From Prochlorococcus sp. AG-418-O03 (GTDB lineage: Bacteria > Cyanobacteriota > Cyanobacteriia > PCC-6307 > Cyanobiaceae), in contig QCMJ01000010.1 in assembly GCA_003213855.1 (NCBI GenBank), positions 1 through 34,241 on the forward strand: DNA of 34,241 nucleotides. The letters run 5' to 3'. The notes under the pieces are model-generated. The model did not search any database. It saw only the letters and a program-made list of their open reading frames with translations, and was not told where the DNA came from. Shown one piece after another: positions 23,917-33,697 of this stretch. A program made the position numbers and the translations under genes. The number at the start of each line of letters is the position of its first letter. Positions within the stretch are counted from its first letter, which is position 1.

Positions 23917-25002
23917 TTGAATGATTTGAATAATTTCAATAATTACATAGATATAGATAAAATTAATTCTCAACTAGAGAAAGCAGACATACAAAAAAGA
24001 ATATTAACTAGAAATATGTATAGGGAATATGAACTTTATCTTAATCAAGTAAGAGATTTACTTTTCATCTCTGTAGAAAAAGGCCTTAATCAAATATATA
24101 GTTATCCAACAATTAATGATAATTTCTTAAATAAAAATGAATTAATTAGTCTTTTTGAAAAAAAAATAAGGAAATTAATATTCATGAATTTGCCCTTTTT
24201 AACCGTAGAACAATTAAAGATAAATGAAATTGAAAAAAATATAAATAAGGAAATTAACTTTACTATTTTTGATAGTTCCACAAAAACAAAGAATGATCAA
24301 AAAGAAAAATTGCAATATGAAGATGGTTTTCAATTAAAAGAACCCACTCAGTTGGAAATTAGTAAAGACTTTTTAAATACTTCTGAATATTATCAAGCTC
24401 ATAATTATGAGAAATTCGTATCACTTGATTTAGATAATAACGACCATAATAATTATTTATCTAAAAGTAATATTTTTGAAAATTTAGGAGTTGAAAAACA
24501 ATTGATTTCCTCCCTAATTGAATTAATAGGAGAAGAAAAGGAGGAAAAACCAAGGCATTCAGAAAAAGAAAATATCAATCAAATAGATAATTTGCCAAAA
24601 AATCACATTCTTAACAATTTTGATTTAATAGACAAGTCATTGAAAAATTTACTATTAAATCTTTCATATAATATTAACCAAGAATTATTCAAGGCAAAGC
24701 TAATAAAAAAGATGATATCTAAAGATTCCTTTTATTACTTAGCAGGCAAAAATTTTATGATAAAACATCCATATCCTTTTGTTATTAATTTCGAATTACC
24801 CTTAAATGGGTCATCATTTAACGGCAATAATTTTCCTAGCATTATTTTCTTCAATATATCTACTGTTGAGTTAGAGTTTAAAAATTTAAACCTTTCTATT
24901 CAAAGGAACAAAATAAATGATCTAAAAAATCAATTTCAGCATTTGATTAAAAAAGAGACATATTGGAGGCAAAAAGAAATAACTTTGAATAAGATACATT
25001 GA
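23917..25002 (+). CDS. Conserved hypothetical protein between tsf and recG (361 aa)
   Basis: Not recognised. A large hydrophilic protein, helical at its start (LEKADIQKRILTRNMYREYELYLNQVRDLL without interruption), with a very asparagine- and lysine-rich middle (about 110-240) that is probably unstructured, and a more ordered end (NFMIKHPYPFVINFELPLNG, IIFFNISTVELEF). No membrane segment. The open frame begins inside tsf at 23878, but I choose TTG at 23917, 4 nt after the tsf stop; the first in-frame ATG is about 100 nt further. The gene sits between tsf and recG with 22 nt before recG, so it is probably in that operon. Confidence 0.7.
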   Translation: MNDLNNFNNYIDIDKINSQLEKADIQKRILTRNMYREYELYLNQVRDLLFISVEKGLNQIYSYPTINDNFLNKNELISLFEKKIRKLIFMNLPFLTVEQLKINEIEKNINKEINFTIFDSSTKTKNDQKEKLQYEDGFQLKEPTQLEISKDFLNTSEYYQAHNYEKFVSLDLDNNDHNNYLSKSNIFENLGVEKQLISSLIELIGEEKEEKPRHSEKENINQIDNLPKNHILNNFDLIDKSLKNLLLNLSYNINQELFKAKLIKKMISKDSFYYLAGKNFMIKHPYPFVINFELPLNGSSFNGNNFPSIIFFNISTVELEFKNLNLSIQRNKINDLKNQFQHLIKKETYWRQKEITLNKIH

Positions 25003-25024
25003 AAAAATAACTCTTTTTTCAAAT

Positions 25025-27481
25025 GTGACTATTAGCGGAAATAATAATAAAATAATTAAAGATTGGATAAGACCTCTTCAAAAATCTCTTACTATTGAAT
25101 TTGAAAACAAATTTATTAATACATTAGGAAGAGAAAAATATTTTAATGATTATTTGCATGAATCATTAAAAAAACTGGATAATCTAAATCTCTCAGACGA
25201 ATATTTAAGGATATTTTATGAATTTTCTAAAAAATATAATGAATATAATAAATTAGATGAAAATCAAAGAAAAAGGTTAATTATAGATACAAGAAAAAAT
25301 CTTTATAAATTAGTTAAAACTCTAGAAATAGAAAGTTCTAATAATATTTCTAATAATGTTTTTCTCAATAAAGCTGATTCAAGTTTGTCTTTCGATTCAG
25401 ATATTTCATTAATAAAAAATGTAGGAAAAGTTTATAAAAATAAGCTTAATGAATTAGGGATATTTCACATAAAAGATCTAATTAATTATTTCCCACGAAC
25501 ATATCTAGACTATACGAATAGAGTCAAGATAATAAATTTAAAACCAGATTATTTATACACGTGCATCGCAAACGTTAAAAGATTTTATATTCATAAGAGT
25601 AAAAAAAATAGTAATTTATCAATAATGAATATTTTAGTTTCTGATGAAACGTCTTCAATAAAGGTTACAAAATTTTTTTTAGGAAGAAGATTTAGATCTT
25701 ACTCCTTCTTCACGTCTCAAAAATCTTTGTATATTCCTGGGACCAAATTAGCAATTTCCGGTAAGGTTAAATTGACGGAGTATGGCAAAACTTTTGTAGA
25801 TCCGCAGATTGAAATTCTTAAGGATAACAATGATAATTTTAATTTCTCAGGCAAAATATTACCCTTGTATTCATTAGGTGAAGCATTATCAAATATGAAT
25901 TTTATAAAACTTATGAAAAAGGTACTAATTTATTCAAAGCAATATCCAGAAATTTTAAATAAGAAGCAACTTGATTCATTATCTTTATTGTCAAAAGAAG
26001 AGTCGTTGATTAATATTCATTTTCCACCAACTCAACAGGCACTTATTGAGTCAAAAAAACGTTTGGTTTTTGATGAATTATTCCTACTACAAATAAAGTT
26101 CCTACTTAGAAAAAGAAAGACAAATAAAAATATAACTTCCCAACAAATACCTCAAAAGAAATCCTTATTAAAAGAATTTTTAAATACTTTTCCTTTTGAA
26201 TTAACAAAATCTCAAGAGAATGTATTAAATGAAATTAAGAAAGATTTATCTAATCCCGTACCAATGTCTAGATTGCTTCAGGGAGATGTGGGAAGCGGTA
26301 AAACCATAATTGCAATAGCGTCTCTTTTACTTGTCATTGAAAAAAACCTGCAAGGTGCATTTATGGTCCCAACTGAGGTATTGGCAGAACAGCATTATAA
26401 AAATTTATTGAAATATTTGAACCCCCTTTTAGTTTCTGTGGAACTACTTACTGGAAATACTCCTCAAAAAAAGAGAAAAGAAATTTTCTCAAATTTGAAC
26501 AATGGTTTAGTTGATATCCTCGTAGGTACTCATGCATTATTTGAGGATAAAGTCATCTTTAATGCATTAGGGATGGTCGTGATTGATGAACAACATAGAT
26601 TTGGAGTTACTCAAAGAAATAGATTATTAAATAAAGGAGAAAATACTAACTTGTTATCAATGACAGCAACACCAATTCCAAGAACTCTTGCGCTTTCTAT
26701 TTATGGTGATTTAGATGTGAGTCAAATTACAGAACTCCCTCCTGGGAGAGTTCCTATAACAACAAAAATAATTTCAGAAGATGATTTAACTAACTTGTTC
26801 AAGATTGTTGAAGATGAGATTAAGAAGGGAAAGCAAGCTTATGTGATTTTGCCACTTATAGAAGATTCAGAAAAAATGAATTTAAGCTCCGCAAAGAAAA
26901 CATTCAAATATTTATCAGAAGAGGTCTTTTTTAACAAAAAAGTTGGATTATTGCATGGCAAATTAAGTTCACAAGAAAAGAATGAAGTAATTAATTCTTT
27001 TTTAAAGAATGAAATTAATATATTGGTCTCAACCACAGTAATTGAGGTTGGCATTGATGTGCCTAACGCCACAATTATGATTATTTATAATTCGGACAGA
27101 TTTGGATTGTCCCAGCTACATCAATTAAGGGGGAGAGTTGGTAGAGGATCAACAAAATCTTTTTGTTATCTGGTAACCCCTGATAAAAATGGATTAGAAA
27201 ATAAACGACTTTGTGTTTTGCAAAAATCTAATGATGGCTTTTATATTGCTGAAAAGGACTTGGAGCTTAGAGGACCAGGCCAGATTTTAGGATATAGACA
27301 ATCCGGCTTGCCTGATTTTGTATTGGACAATTTACCTAACAATAAATTTCTTATTGATAAGGCTCGTGAAGAGGCTATTAAGGTTGTTAGTGATGATCCT
27401 GATTTAAAAGAAAATATTGTTTTAAGGAATATACTTGTTGATAATTCTGATAATAAATTCATTCATGATTTCTTAAATTGA
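25025..27481 (+). CDS. recG: ATP-dependent DNA helicase RecG
   Basis: An 818-residue branch-migration helicase that reverses stalled replication forks. An N-terminal extension (about 1-110), common in cyanobacterial RecG, precedes the wedge/OB domain (DLINYFPRTYLDYTN at about 150). Helicase motifs follow: GDVGSGKT near 419-426, VIDEQHRFGVTQR near 518-530, SMTATPIPRTLAL near 545, and QLRGRVGRGS near 699-708. The motif set is complete. The start is GTG at 25025; the overlapping ATG at 25023 is in another frame and stops at once. The extension suggests the full N-terminus is real. Confidence 0.95.
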   Translation: MTISGNNNKIIKDWIRPLQKSLTIEFENKFINTLGREKYFNDYLHESLKKLDNLNLSDEYLRIFYEFSKKYNEYNKLDENQRKRLIIDTRKNLYKLVKTLEIESSNNISNNVFLNKADSSLSFDSDISLIKNVGKVYKNKLNELGIFHIKDLINYFPRTYLDYTNRVKIINLKPDYLYTCIANVKRFYIHKSKKNSNLSIMNILVSDETSSIKVTKFFLGRRFRSYSFFTSQKSLYIPGTKLAISGKVKLTEYGKTFVDPQIEILKDNNDNFNFSGKILPLYSLGEALSNMNFIKLMKKVLIYSKQYPEILNKKQLDSLSLLSKEESLINIHFPPTQQALIESKKRLVFDELFLLQIKFLLRKRKTNKNITSQQIPQKKSLLKEFLNTFPFELTKSQENVLNEIKKDLSNPVPMSRLLQGDVGSGKTIIAIASLLLVIEKNLQGAFMVPTEVLAEQHYKNLLKYLNPLLVSVELLTGNTPQKKRKEIFSNLNNGLVDILVGTHALFEDKVIFNALGMVVIDEQHRFGVTQRNRLLNKGENTNLLSMTATPIPRTLALSIYGDLDVSQITELPPGRVPITTKIISEDDLTNLFKIVEDEIKKGKQAYVILPLIEDSEKMNLSSAKKTFKYLSEEVFFNKKVGLLHGKLSSQEKNEVINSFLKNEINILVSTTVIEVGIDVPNATIMIIYNSDRFGLSQLHQLRGRVGRGSTKSFCYLVTPDKNGLENKRLCVLQKSNDGFYIAEKDLELRGPGQILGYRQSGLPDFVLDNLPNNKFLIDKAREEAIKVVSDDPDLKENIVLRNILVDNSDNKFIHDFLN

Positions 27482-27538
27482 AAACTATCATTGTAATTTT
27501 TGATATATATGCCACTATAAATCAATTGCAAATTTCAA

Positions 27539-28222
27539 TTGAAAATTTGGAATAAAATACCAATTAAAGATAATGGAGATAAATTAATAGCTATACCTAG
27601 CTGTCTAAAGTTTTTAGATCCACACCCTTACTTTCATTTGGGAGCACCTTACAAAGATAATACTTCTATTTGGAAATTAAGGGAGGAGGTCATAAATAGA
27701 TTAGTAAAAGTAAATGATTATTTGATATCAAAGAGTAGCTTTAACCTTTTAATTTATGACAGTTGGCGACCTTTAGAAGTCCAGGAATTTATGTTTAAAA
27801 GGGCATTTTTATTGGAGTGTGAAAAATCCGAAATTAATATTTCTTTTGAAAATATAAAATCTCATCCATCCATTTTAAAAAAAGTTGAAAAATTTTGGGC
27901 ATATCCTTCTTATGACTCTAGGTGTCCTCCCCCTCATTCAACTGGGGGTGCATTGGATGTTTGTTTATCAGATAAAGACGGAAATCTTGTTGAAATGGGA
28001 AGCATGGTTGATCAAATGGATGAGACCTCAAATCCTTATTTTTATGCAAGCATAATGAATGAAGAAGCGAATATTTGGAATAGTAGAAGAAATTTATTAA
28101 GGGAAATTATGACTAAATTCGGATTTGCTCAACATCCTAATGAATGGTGGCATTTTAGTTATGGTGATCAATTATGGGCTTGGAAAAATAAAAAAGCAAA
28201 TGCCCTTTATGGAAAAATTTAA
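27539..28222 (+). CDS. D-alanyl-D-alanine dipeptidase, VanX/DdpX type (M15)
   Basis: A 227-residue zinc dipeptidase of family M15D, predicted to split D-Ala-D-Ala. The zinc and catalytic residues are visible: His133 and Asp140 in PHSTGGALD, Glu202 and His205 in EWWHFSYG, with the transition-state arginine in SWRPLEVQ (Arg77). No signal peptide is seen, so it is probably cytoplasmic and acts in peptidoglycan peptide recycling; there are no vanA/vanH-like genes nearby that would suggest glycopeptide resistance. The start is TTG at 27539, the only usable start after the in-frame stop at 27518. It converges on the sulfite reductase gene with 3 nt between them. Confidence 0.9.
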   Translation: MKIWNKIPIKDNGDKLIAIPSCLKFLDPHPYFHLGAPYKDNTSIWKLREEVINRLVKVNDYLISKSSFNLLIYDSWRPLEVQEFMFKRAFLLECEKSEINISFENIKSHPSILKKVEKFWAYPSYDSRCPPPHSTGGALDVCLSDKDGNLVEMGSMVDQMDETSNPYFYASIMNEEANIWNSRRNLLREIMTKFGFAQHPNEWWHFSYGDQLWAWKNKKANALYGKI

Positions 28223-28225
28223 ATT

Positions 28226-30013
28226 CTATTGAGTTTTATTCAGTAAATTCAATATATAATTTTCATCTTGAGTATTTATAAAATCTCCGAAATCCAAATC
28301 TAAATTAGTCTTCCAATTATCAAATAATGGTTGAAGAGTTTTTTCTAAATCATTAAGTTCCATTTTTTGTAAAAATGGTTTAGCAAGCCTTTGTAGATTT
28401 TTACTTCCCCCCAACCATAATTGGTATTTGTTTTGCCCACTTCCAACAAGTGCTAATTCGGCCATATAAGGCCTTGTACATCCATTCGGACATCCTGTCA
28501 TTCTGAATAATATTGTCTTTTGTATTTTTAGATCTAATAGTAAATTTTCAATCCTTTTTAATACATCAGGTAATATTCTTTCAGCTTCAGTCATTGCAAG
28601 ACCACAAAGTGGTAAAGCAGGACAAGCTAATGCGTGTCTTTGTATTTCATTAATGTTTTCTAAATTTTCGTATCCAATTTTTGATAGAGATTTTTGAATT
28701 TCACCTTTGTTTTTATTGGCGATATTACAAAGTAAAATATCTTGGTTAGGTGTGAGTCTTAAATCTAAATTATATTTTTTAACAATATTTGTGATGGTAT
28801 TCTTCTTCTCTCCAGATAATCTTCCTGATAATAGTGGTAAACCTACGAAATAGGAGGTTTTATTTTGTTGATGCCAACCTAGGTAATCAATAAGAACCTT
28901 ATCAGGTTCTTTTCTGATTCTTTTAATTTCTTTTTTGAAATACTTATCAGAAAGTATCTTTTTGAACCATTTAATACCTTTTCTATGAAGAAGATATTTC
29001 ATTCTCGAATTTTTTCTTGATTTTCTATCACCATAATCTCTTTGAATAGCGACAATGCTTTGTATTAATTCATAAACATCAGGTTCTTCAACATATCCAA
29101 GTGGATCTGCAATTCTGGCAAATGTCTCTTCATTATTATGTGTGCGACCCATACCGCCTCCTATATAGAAGTTGCACCCTTCTAAGTTTCCATCTTTAGA
29201 GGTAAAGGCAACTATTCCTATGTCATTGGTAAGAAGATCAACAGAATTGTCCCCAGGAACTGTAACAGCACATTTGAATTTTCTCGGTAAGTAAGTTGAA
29301 CCATAGAGAGGCTCATCTTTTATCCCGCTAAAAACATTATCATTGAATTGGAGCTTTCTAATTGCTTCAATATCTTTGTCAGGCTTTATGGTGTACTCTA
29401 AATCTCCATCAGCCCAAAGCTCTAAAAAAGTGCCTTGGCCAGCGATTGGGGTAAGAAGATCTGCAACTTTTTTTGCCAATGCTCTTGCAATATTATAGTC
29501 TGGCGAATCAAATGGAGCCGCAGGGGCCATAACGTTTCTATTTATGTCTCCACATGCAGCTAATGTGGAGCCCATTGAATTTACTATTGTTTGAATTACT
29601 TCCTTTAGGTTCTCCTTTCTAATTCCATGCATTTGAAAGGCTTGTCTTGTAGTGGCCCTAAGTGTTCCATTACCTAGCTTTTCAGATAATTCATCTAATG
29701 CTAAAAATAATTTCCCTGGGACTTCACCGCCCGGATTTCTTAACCTAAGCATCATTTGCCAATCTTTACTTTTGCCAGGCCTCCTATTTTCCCTGTTATC
29801 TTGTTGATAACTACCATGAAATTTTAATAATTGAACTGCATCGTTGGTAAAATGATCGCTCTCATTGACTAATTCCGTAGCAAGTGGTTCTTTAAGAAAT
29901 TGGCTACTTTTTTTGAAATTTTCAAATTTAGAAACTTCTAGTCCATTTGCCAAACAAACAGTTTCTTCCTTGGCAGAATCTTTTTTCTTTTTTACTTTTT
30001 CAATCTTGATCAA
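28226..30013 (-). CDS. sir: Ferredoxin-sulfite reductase
   Basis: A 595-residue siroheme and [4Fe-4S] enzyme that reduces sulfite to sulfide with six electrons from ferredoxin in assimilatory sulfur metabolism. The cluster/siroheme cysteines are in CPALPLC and CPNGC, separated by about 40 residues. Other conserved parts are RNPGGEVPGKLFLALDEL, LRATTRQAFQMHGI, LAACGDINRNVMAP and YIGGGMGRTHNNEETFAR. The arginine and lysine-rich sulfite-binding residues and absence of nitrite-reductase neighbours favour Sir over NirA. The only start after the in-frame stop at 30035-30037 is TTG at 30013. It is divergent from glyS with 87 nt between. Confidence 0.9.
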   Translation of the reverse strand: MIKIEKVKKKKDSAKEETVCLANGLEVSKFENFKKSSQFLKEPLATELVNESDHFTNDAVQLLKFHGSYQQDNRENRRPGKSKDWQMMLRLRNPGGEVPGKLFLALDELSEKLGNGTLRATTRQAFQMHGIRKENLKEVIQTIVNSMGSTLAACGDINRNVMAPAAPFDSPDYNIARALAKKVADLLTPIAGQGTFLELWADGDLEYTIKPDKDIEAIRKLQFNDNVFSGIKDEPLYGSTYLPRKFKCAVTVPGDNSVDLLTNDIGIVAFTSKDGNLEGCNFYIGGGMGRTHNNEETFARIADPLGYVEEPDVYELIQSIVAIQRDYGDRKSRKNSRMKYLLHRKGIKWFKKILSDKYFKKEIKRIRKEPDKVLIDYLGWHQQNKTSYFVGLPLLSGRLSGEKKNTITNIVKKYNLDLRLTPNQDILLCNIANKNKGEIQKSLSKIGYENLENINEIQRHALACPALPLCGLAMTEAERILPDVLKRIENLLLDLKIQKTILFRMTGCPNGCTRPYMAELALVGSGQNKYQLWLGGSKNLQRLAKPFLQKMELNDLEKTLQPLFDNWKTNLDLDFGDFINTQDENYILNLLNKTQ

Positions 30014-30100
30014 AGGACCAAAAAATATCTCTTTTTATACATTAGCGAAAAGCTTATTTAACTGGTAGTAAATTATAGTAAGTGAAGTCATAATTTTTTC

Positions 30101-32263
30101 TTGTCTAAATATTTACTTGAGATAGGAACAGAAGAGTTGCCCGCGAAATTTTCTCATTCTGTTCTAGAGCAATTTAAATCTCTAATTGAATTTGAATTGC
30201 ATAAAAAGTTAATCAAATTCGAACATATAGTTGTTACTTCCACTCCAAGGAGGATAGTTCTAATTCTCGAGGGTTTAGTTGATTATTCAGAAGATAAGAT
30301 AATAGAAAGAAAAGGGCCTAAAGCAAATTCAGCTTATTTAAATGGATGTCCTACTAATGCTGCTTTAGGATTTGCTAATAGCTTAGATATAGATGTATGT
30401 GAGCTAGAAATAAAAAATACAGAAAAGGGTGATTTTGTATTTGGAAAGAAAATTGAGAAAGGACTATCAACAAAAATTTCCTTGTCTTCGATTATCCCAA
30501 AATTAGTAAAGAGTCTTCAAGGCCCTCGATTTATGAAATGGGGAGCCGGGAACATAAAATTTTCAAGACCTATTAGGTGGATTGCCTCTATTTATAATGA
30601 TGAAATTCTTGATTTTGACTTTGATGAATGTGATCCAAAGATCAAAATAAGTAATAAAACAAAAAGTCATAGGCTAATCAATGAAGTTTTAGAAGTTCAT
30701 AATCCTGACGAATTTTTTGAATTATTGAAACGAAATAGAGTAATAGCTATTCGAAAAGAAAGAAAAGAAAAAATTGAAAGTTTAATAAATCAGGCATCTA
30801 AATCTTTAAATCTGAAACCTGACCTTTCTGAGGCATTACTAAATGAACTAACTGATTTAGTTGAATGGCCAGACTTAATTATTGGCAAATTTAGCGATGA
30901 ATTTCTTGATCTTCCGGTAGAAGTTCTCTCAACAGTAATGAAAAGTCATCAGAGATACGTTCCTCTTTTATTGAAAAACAAAAGTTTTTCTAAACTAGAT
31001 TTAAGCTCTGAAAAAAATATCAGTACAACTTTCTTCGTTATTTCTAATGGCCTTGAAGAATCAAATAATAATATTGCCAAAGGTAATGTGAAAGTATTGA
31101 GGGCAAGGTTTTCAGATGCAAAGTTTTTCGTACAAACTGACAAAAAAGTTGCTGCAATCGAAAGAAATGAAAAACTTAAATCTGTTTCCTATTTTAAAGG
31201 ACTTGGAAATATATTTCAGAGGGTAGAGAGAATAGAGGAAATTACTAAAAAAATTCTTAAATTTTTAAATGATAAGTCTTTAGAAGAAAAAAAAATAATA
31301 GAAGTTGCTAAATATTGTAAAAACGACTTATGTAGCGAAATTGTTTTCGAATTCCCTGAGCTGCAAGGAATAATGGGTGGTAAATATCTTAAATATGAGG
31401 GATTTAGTGAGGATGTTTGCTTGGCTGTCGCTGAGCATTATTTACCTTCTTTTTATAAAGATGCTTTACCCTCCACAAAATATGGTGCAATAGTTTCTAT
31501 AGCAGATAAGGTCGAAACTTTAATAAGTATATTTATTTCTGGTAAACGTCCCAGTGGATCATCTGATCCTTATGCCTTGAGAAGAAATTTGAATGGAGTG
31601 ATTAAAATAATTTGGGCTTATGAACTTGATTTACCTTTAGATAAATTATTTAACGAACTTATTGATTTTTGGGAAATGGCATTTCCGAATTTAAACTTCT
31701 CAAGAGAAACAGTATTTAATGATTTAAATGAATTTTTAGTTCAAAGAATTGTTAGTCATCTAGAAGAAATATCACTAAGTAAAGAATTAATAAAGGCCGT
31801 TTGCTCTTCTGATGAATTATCTCAAAAAAGAGTATTGAATATTGTTGATCTTAAAAATAGGATTAAATCTATTATGAATTTTAACGAAAAGGAAAATTTT
31901 GTTGAAATCCAGAAGGTAATTACAAGGGTAAGCAAATTAGCTAAAAACAGTGATCTTTCAAAAGACGTTCTCTCAACAAGAGATTATGTAAACACAAAAC
32001 TTTTTGAAAAAGATTGTGAATTGAAAGTTTTTGAATTTATTGGAGAATTAGAAAAACTTTTTTCGGAAGGTTATGGCAATTATTTGGAACTACTAAATTT
32101 GTTTGAGAGCAATGTAAACACTATCGAAGATTTATTTGATAATGAAAATGGAGTCCTAATAATGTCAGAGGATTTAAAAATAAGAAATAATAGACTCAAT
32201 TTGTTGAGCTTAATTAGAAATTATTCTCTAAAAATAGCCGACTTTACACTTTTGAACTCTTAA
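30101..32263 (+). CDS. glyS: Glycyl-tRNA synthetase beta subunit
   Basis: The 720-residue beta chain of the bacterial alpha2-beta2 glycyl-tRNA synthetase, contributing tRNA recognition. The hallmark LLEIGTEELPAKF is at residues 5-17; RRIVLILEGL, GNIKFSRPIRWI, VMKSHQRYVPL and the HD-like segment FPELQGIMGGKYLKYEG also match. The C-terminal anticodon-binding part (about 590-700) is present. The start is TTG at 30101, placed exactly before the family's conserved N-terminus. The alpha subunit gene glyQ is not in the window. Its last 20 nt overlap the end of chlP on the opposite strand. Confidence 0.95.
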   Translation: MSKYLLEIGTEELPAKFSHSVLEQFKSLIEFELHKKLIKFEHIVVTSTPRRIVLILEGLVDYSEDKIIERKGPKANSAYLNGCPTNAALGFANSLDIDVCELEIKNTEKGDFVFGKKIEKGLSTKISLSSIIPKLVKSLQGPRFMKWGAGNIKFSRPIRWIASIYNDEILDFDFDECDPKIKISNKTKSHRLINEVLEVHNPDEFFELLKRNRVIAIRKERKEKIESLINQASKSLNLKPDLSEALLNELTDLVEWPDLIIGKFSDEFLDLPVEVLSTVMKSHQRYVPLLLKNKSFSKLDLSSEKNISTTFFVISNGLEESNNNIAKGNVKVLRARFSDAKFFVQTDKKVAAIERNEKLKSVSYFKGLGNIFQRVERIEEITKKILKFLNDKSLEEKKIIEVAKYCKNDLCSEIVFEFPELQGIMGGKYLKYEGFSEDVCLAVAEHYLPSFYKDALPSTKYGAIVSIADKVETLISIFISGKRPSGSSDPYALRRNLNGVIKIIWAYELDLPLDKLFNELIDFWEMAFPNLNFSRETVFNDLNEFLVQRIVSHLEEISLSKELIKAVCSSDELSQKRVLNIVDLKNRIKSIMNFNEKENFVEIQKVITRVSKLAKNSDLSKDVLSTRDYVNTKLFEKDCELKVFEFIGELEKLFSEGYGNYLELLNLFESNVNTIEDLFDNENGVLIMSEDLKIRNNRLNLLSLIRNYSLKIADFTLLNS

Positions 32264-33584
32264 CTTTAATGCCTCCCTTTATTGAATAATTTTCTAACAT
32301 TTTTTCTACTTCTTTATTTTCCCTAACAGCACTATCAACGGGTTTATATTTTAGAGGTGCTAAGGCTTTCCCTCTTAAAATCGAACCAAGTGTAAGCATT
32401 GTAATTTTAAGTTGCTGTAATGGTTTCATTGCGACAACTCTTTTGTATAAGTAACTATCAAAAGTAAGTCTTTGTACATCCATGTCATCACACATCTCAA
32501 CAAAAGCTTCTCTTGCAGAATCATTTCTGTAGAAAATATTTTGAAGGATTTCTAGCACTTTATAAGTTGTGCCATATTTTTTATCCCATTTTTTAAGATA
32601 GTTTTTTAAATCTTTTTCTGATGGAATTACTTGACCGTTTTTTGATGCTTCAACAATTTCTTCAGCACACATTCTTCCGCTTTTTGCAGCAAAATAGATG
32701 CCCTCTCCAGAACTTTTTGTAACATAACCAGCTGCATCACCAACCAATGCCATTCTCCCAACTACTCTTCTTGGCCTTGGATGCTCAGGAATAGGGTGAG
32801 CTTCTACCTTTATTACTTCACCATTAACAAGTCTTTTCTTTGCCCTATTCCTTACACCCTCTTGAAGTCCTTTAATTAATGACTGATTCTTTTGCATGGT
32901 TCCAGTGCCTACAGCAACATGATCATATTTAGGAAATACCCACCCATAAAAATCTGGAGAAACATCGGTTCCGACATACATTTCAGCAAGATCTTCGTAG
33001 TAACTCATTTCTTCTTTAGGCAATTTAATTCTTTCCTGAAATGCTATTGCAACTTTGTAATCTCCTGCATCCATTGCTTTTGCGACTCTGCTATTGGCTC
33101 CATCAGCTCCGATCAAAAGGTCAACAGTAAGCTCTTTGAGTTCCCCTTTTTTATCTCCATTAGCAAAATCTGAATAGGAAAGCTTATATGGCCCTTGATT
33201 ATTGTCGCCAGTATCAATAGAAGTAACTAATCCATTTATTAATGTAGCACCAAGATCTGACGCTCTGTTGCGCATAAAGGCATCCATAACTTCCCTTCTA
33301 CACATCCCAATAAACTCATTATCACTTTTCCCATAAACTCTATCTAAACTTATATCTACCTCTCTATTTGATGGAGATATCATTCTCATATGCCTTACTT
33401 TTCTATCAATAATTGACTCAGGCAAATCAAATTCTTCGACCATGCAAAGTGGAATTGCTCCTCCACATGGTTTTGCATTATCTAATTTTCTCTCGAAGAG
33501 CCAAGTTTTTATCCCAGCTTTAGCAAGTATTTCTGCAGCACATGAACCACTTGGACCTCCACCAATAACCGCTACTCTCAACAT
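32244..33584 (-). CDS. chlP: Geranylgeranyl reductase ChlP
   Basis: A 446-residue FAD-dependent reductase that saturates the geranylgeranyl chain to phytyl for (divinyl) chlorophyll and tocopherol. The N-terminal dinucleotide fold is VAVIGGGPSGSCAAEIL (4-20), followed by ERKLDNAKPCGGAIPLCM, a signature of the ChlP/BchP family; the second FAD contact is MALVGDAAGYVTKSSGEGI at around 280. The length is normal. ATG start. It is divergent from the VanY-like gene (113 nt) and overlaps glyS tail to tail by 20 nt. Confidence 0.95.
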   Translation of the reverse strand: MLRVAVIGGGPSGSCAAEILAKAGIKTWLFERKLDNAKPCGGAIPLCMVEEFDLPESIIDRKVRHMRMISPSNREVDISLDRVYGKSDNEFIGMCRREVMDAFMRNRASDLGATLINGLVTSIDTGDNNQGPYKLSYSDFANGDKKGELKELTVDLLIGADGANSRVAKAMDAGDYKVAIAFQERIKLPKEEMSYYEDLAEMYVGTDVSPDFYGWVFPKYDHVAVGTGTMQKNQSLIKGLQEGVRNRAKKRLVNGEVIKVEAHPIPEHPRPRRVVGRMALVGDAAGYVTKSSGEGIYFAAKSGRMCAEEIVEASKNGQVIPSEKDLKNYLKKWDKKYGTTYKVLEILQNIFYRNDSAREAFVEMCDDMDVQRLTFDSYLYKRVVAMKPLQQLKITMLTLGSILRGKALAPLKYKPVDSAVRENKEVEKMLENYSIKGGIKVKSSKV

Positions 33585-33697
33585 ATGAAAAAAAAATAAT
33601 ACTGTATATAAAAACTACATCTTTTTTGCTTATAAAAGTGCATTTCGTAAAATAATAGTTAATATCGAAATATGTTTTCCAGTTTCATCTATAAATA

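Noticed and set aside
27539-28222. Glycopeptide-resistance operon
   Set aside because: Only the VanX-like enzyme is present; no VanA/VanH-like ligase or dehydrogenase, nor a two-component system, is next to it.
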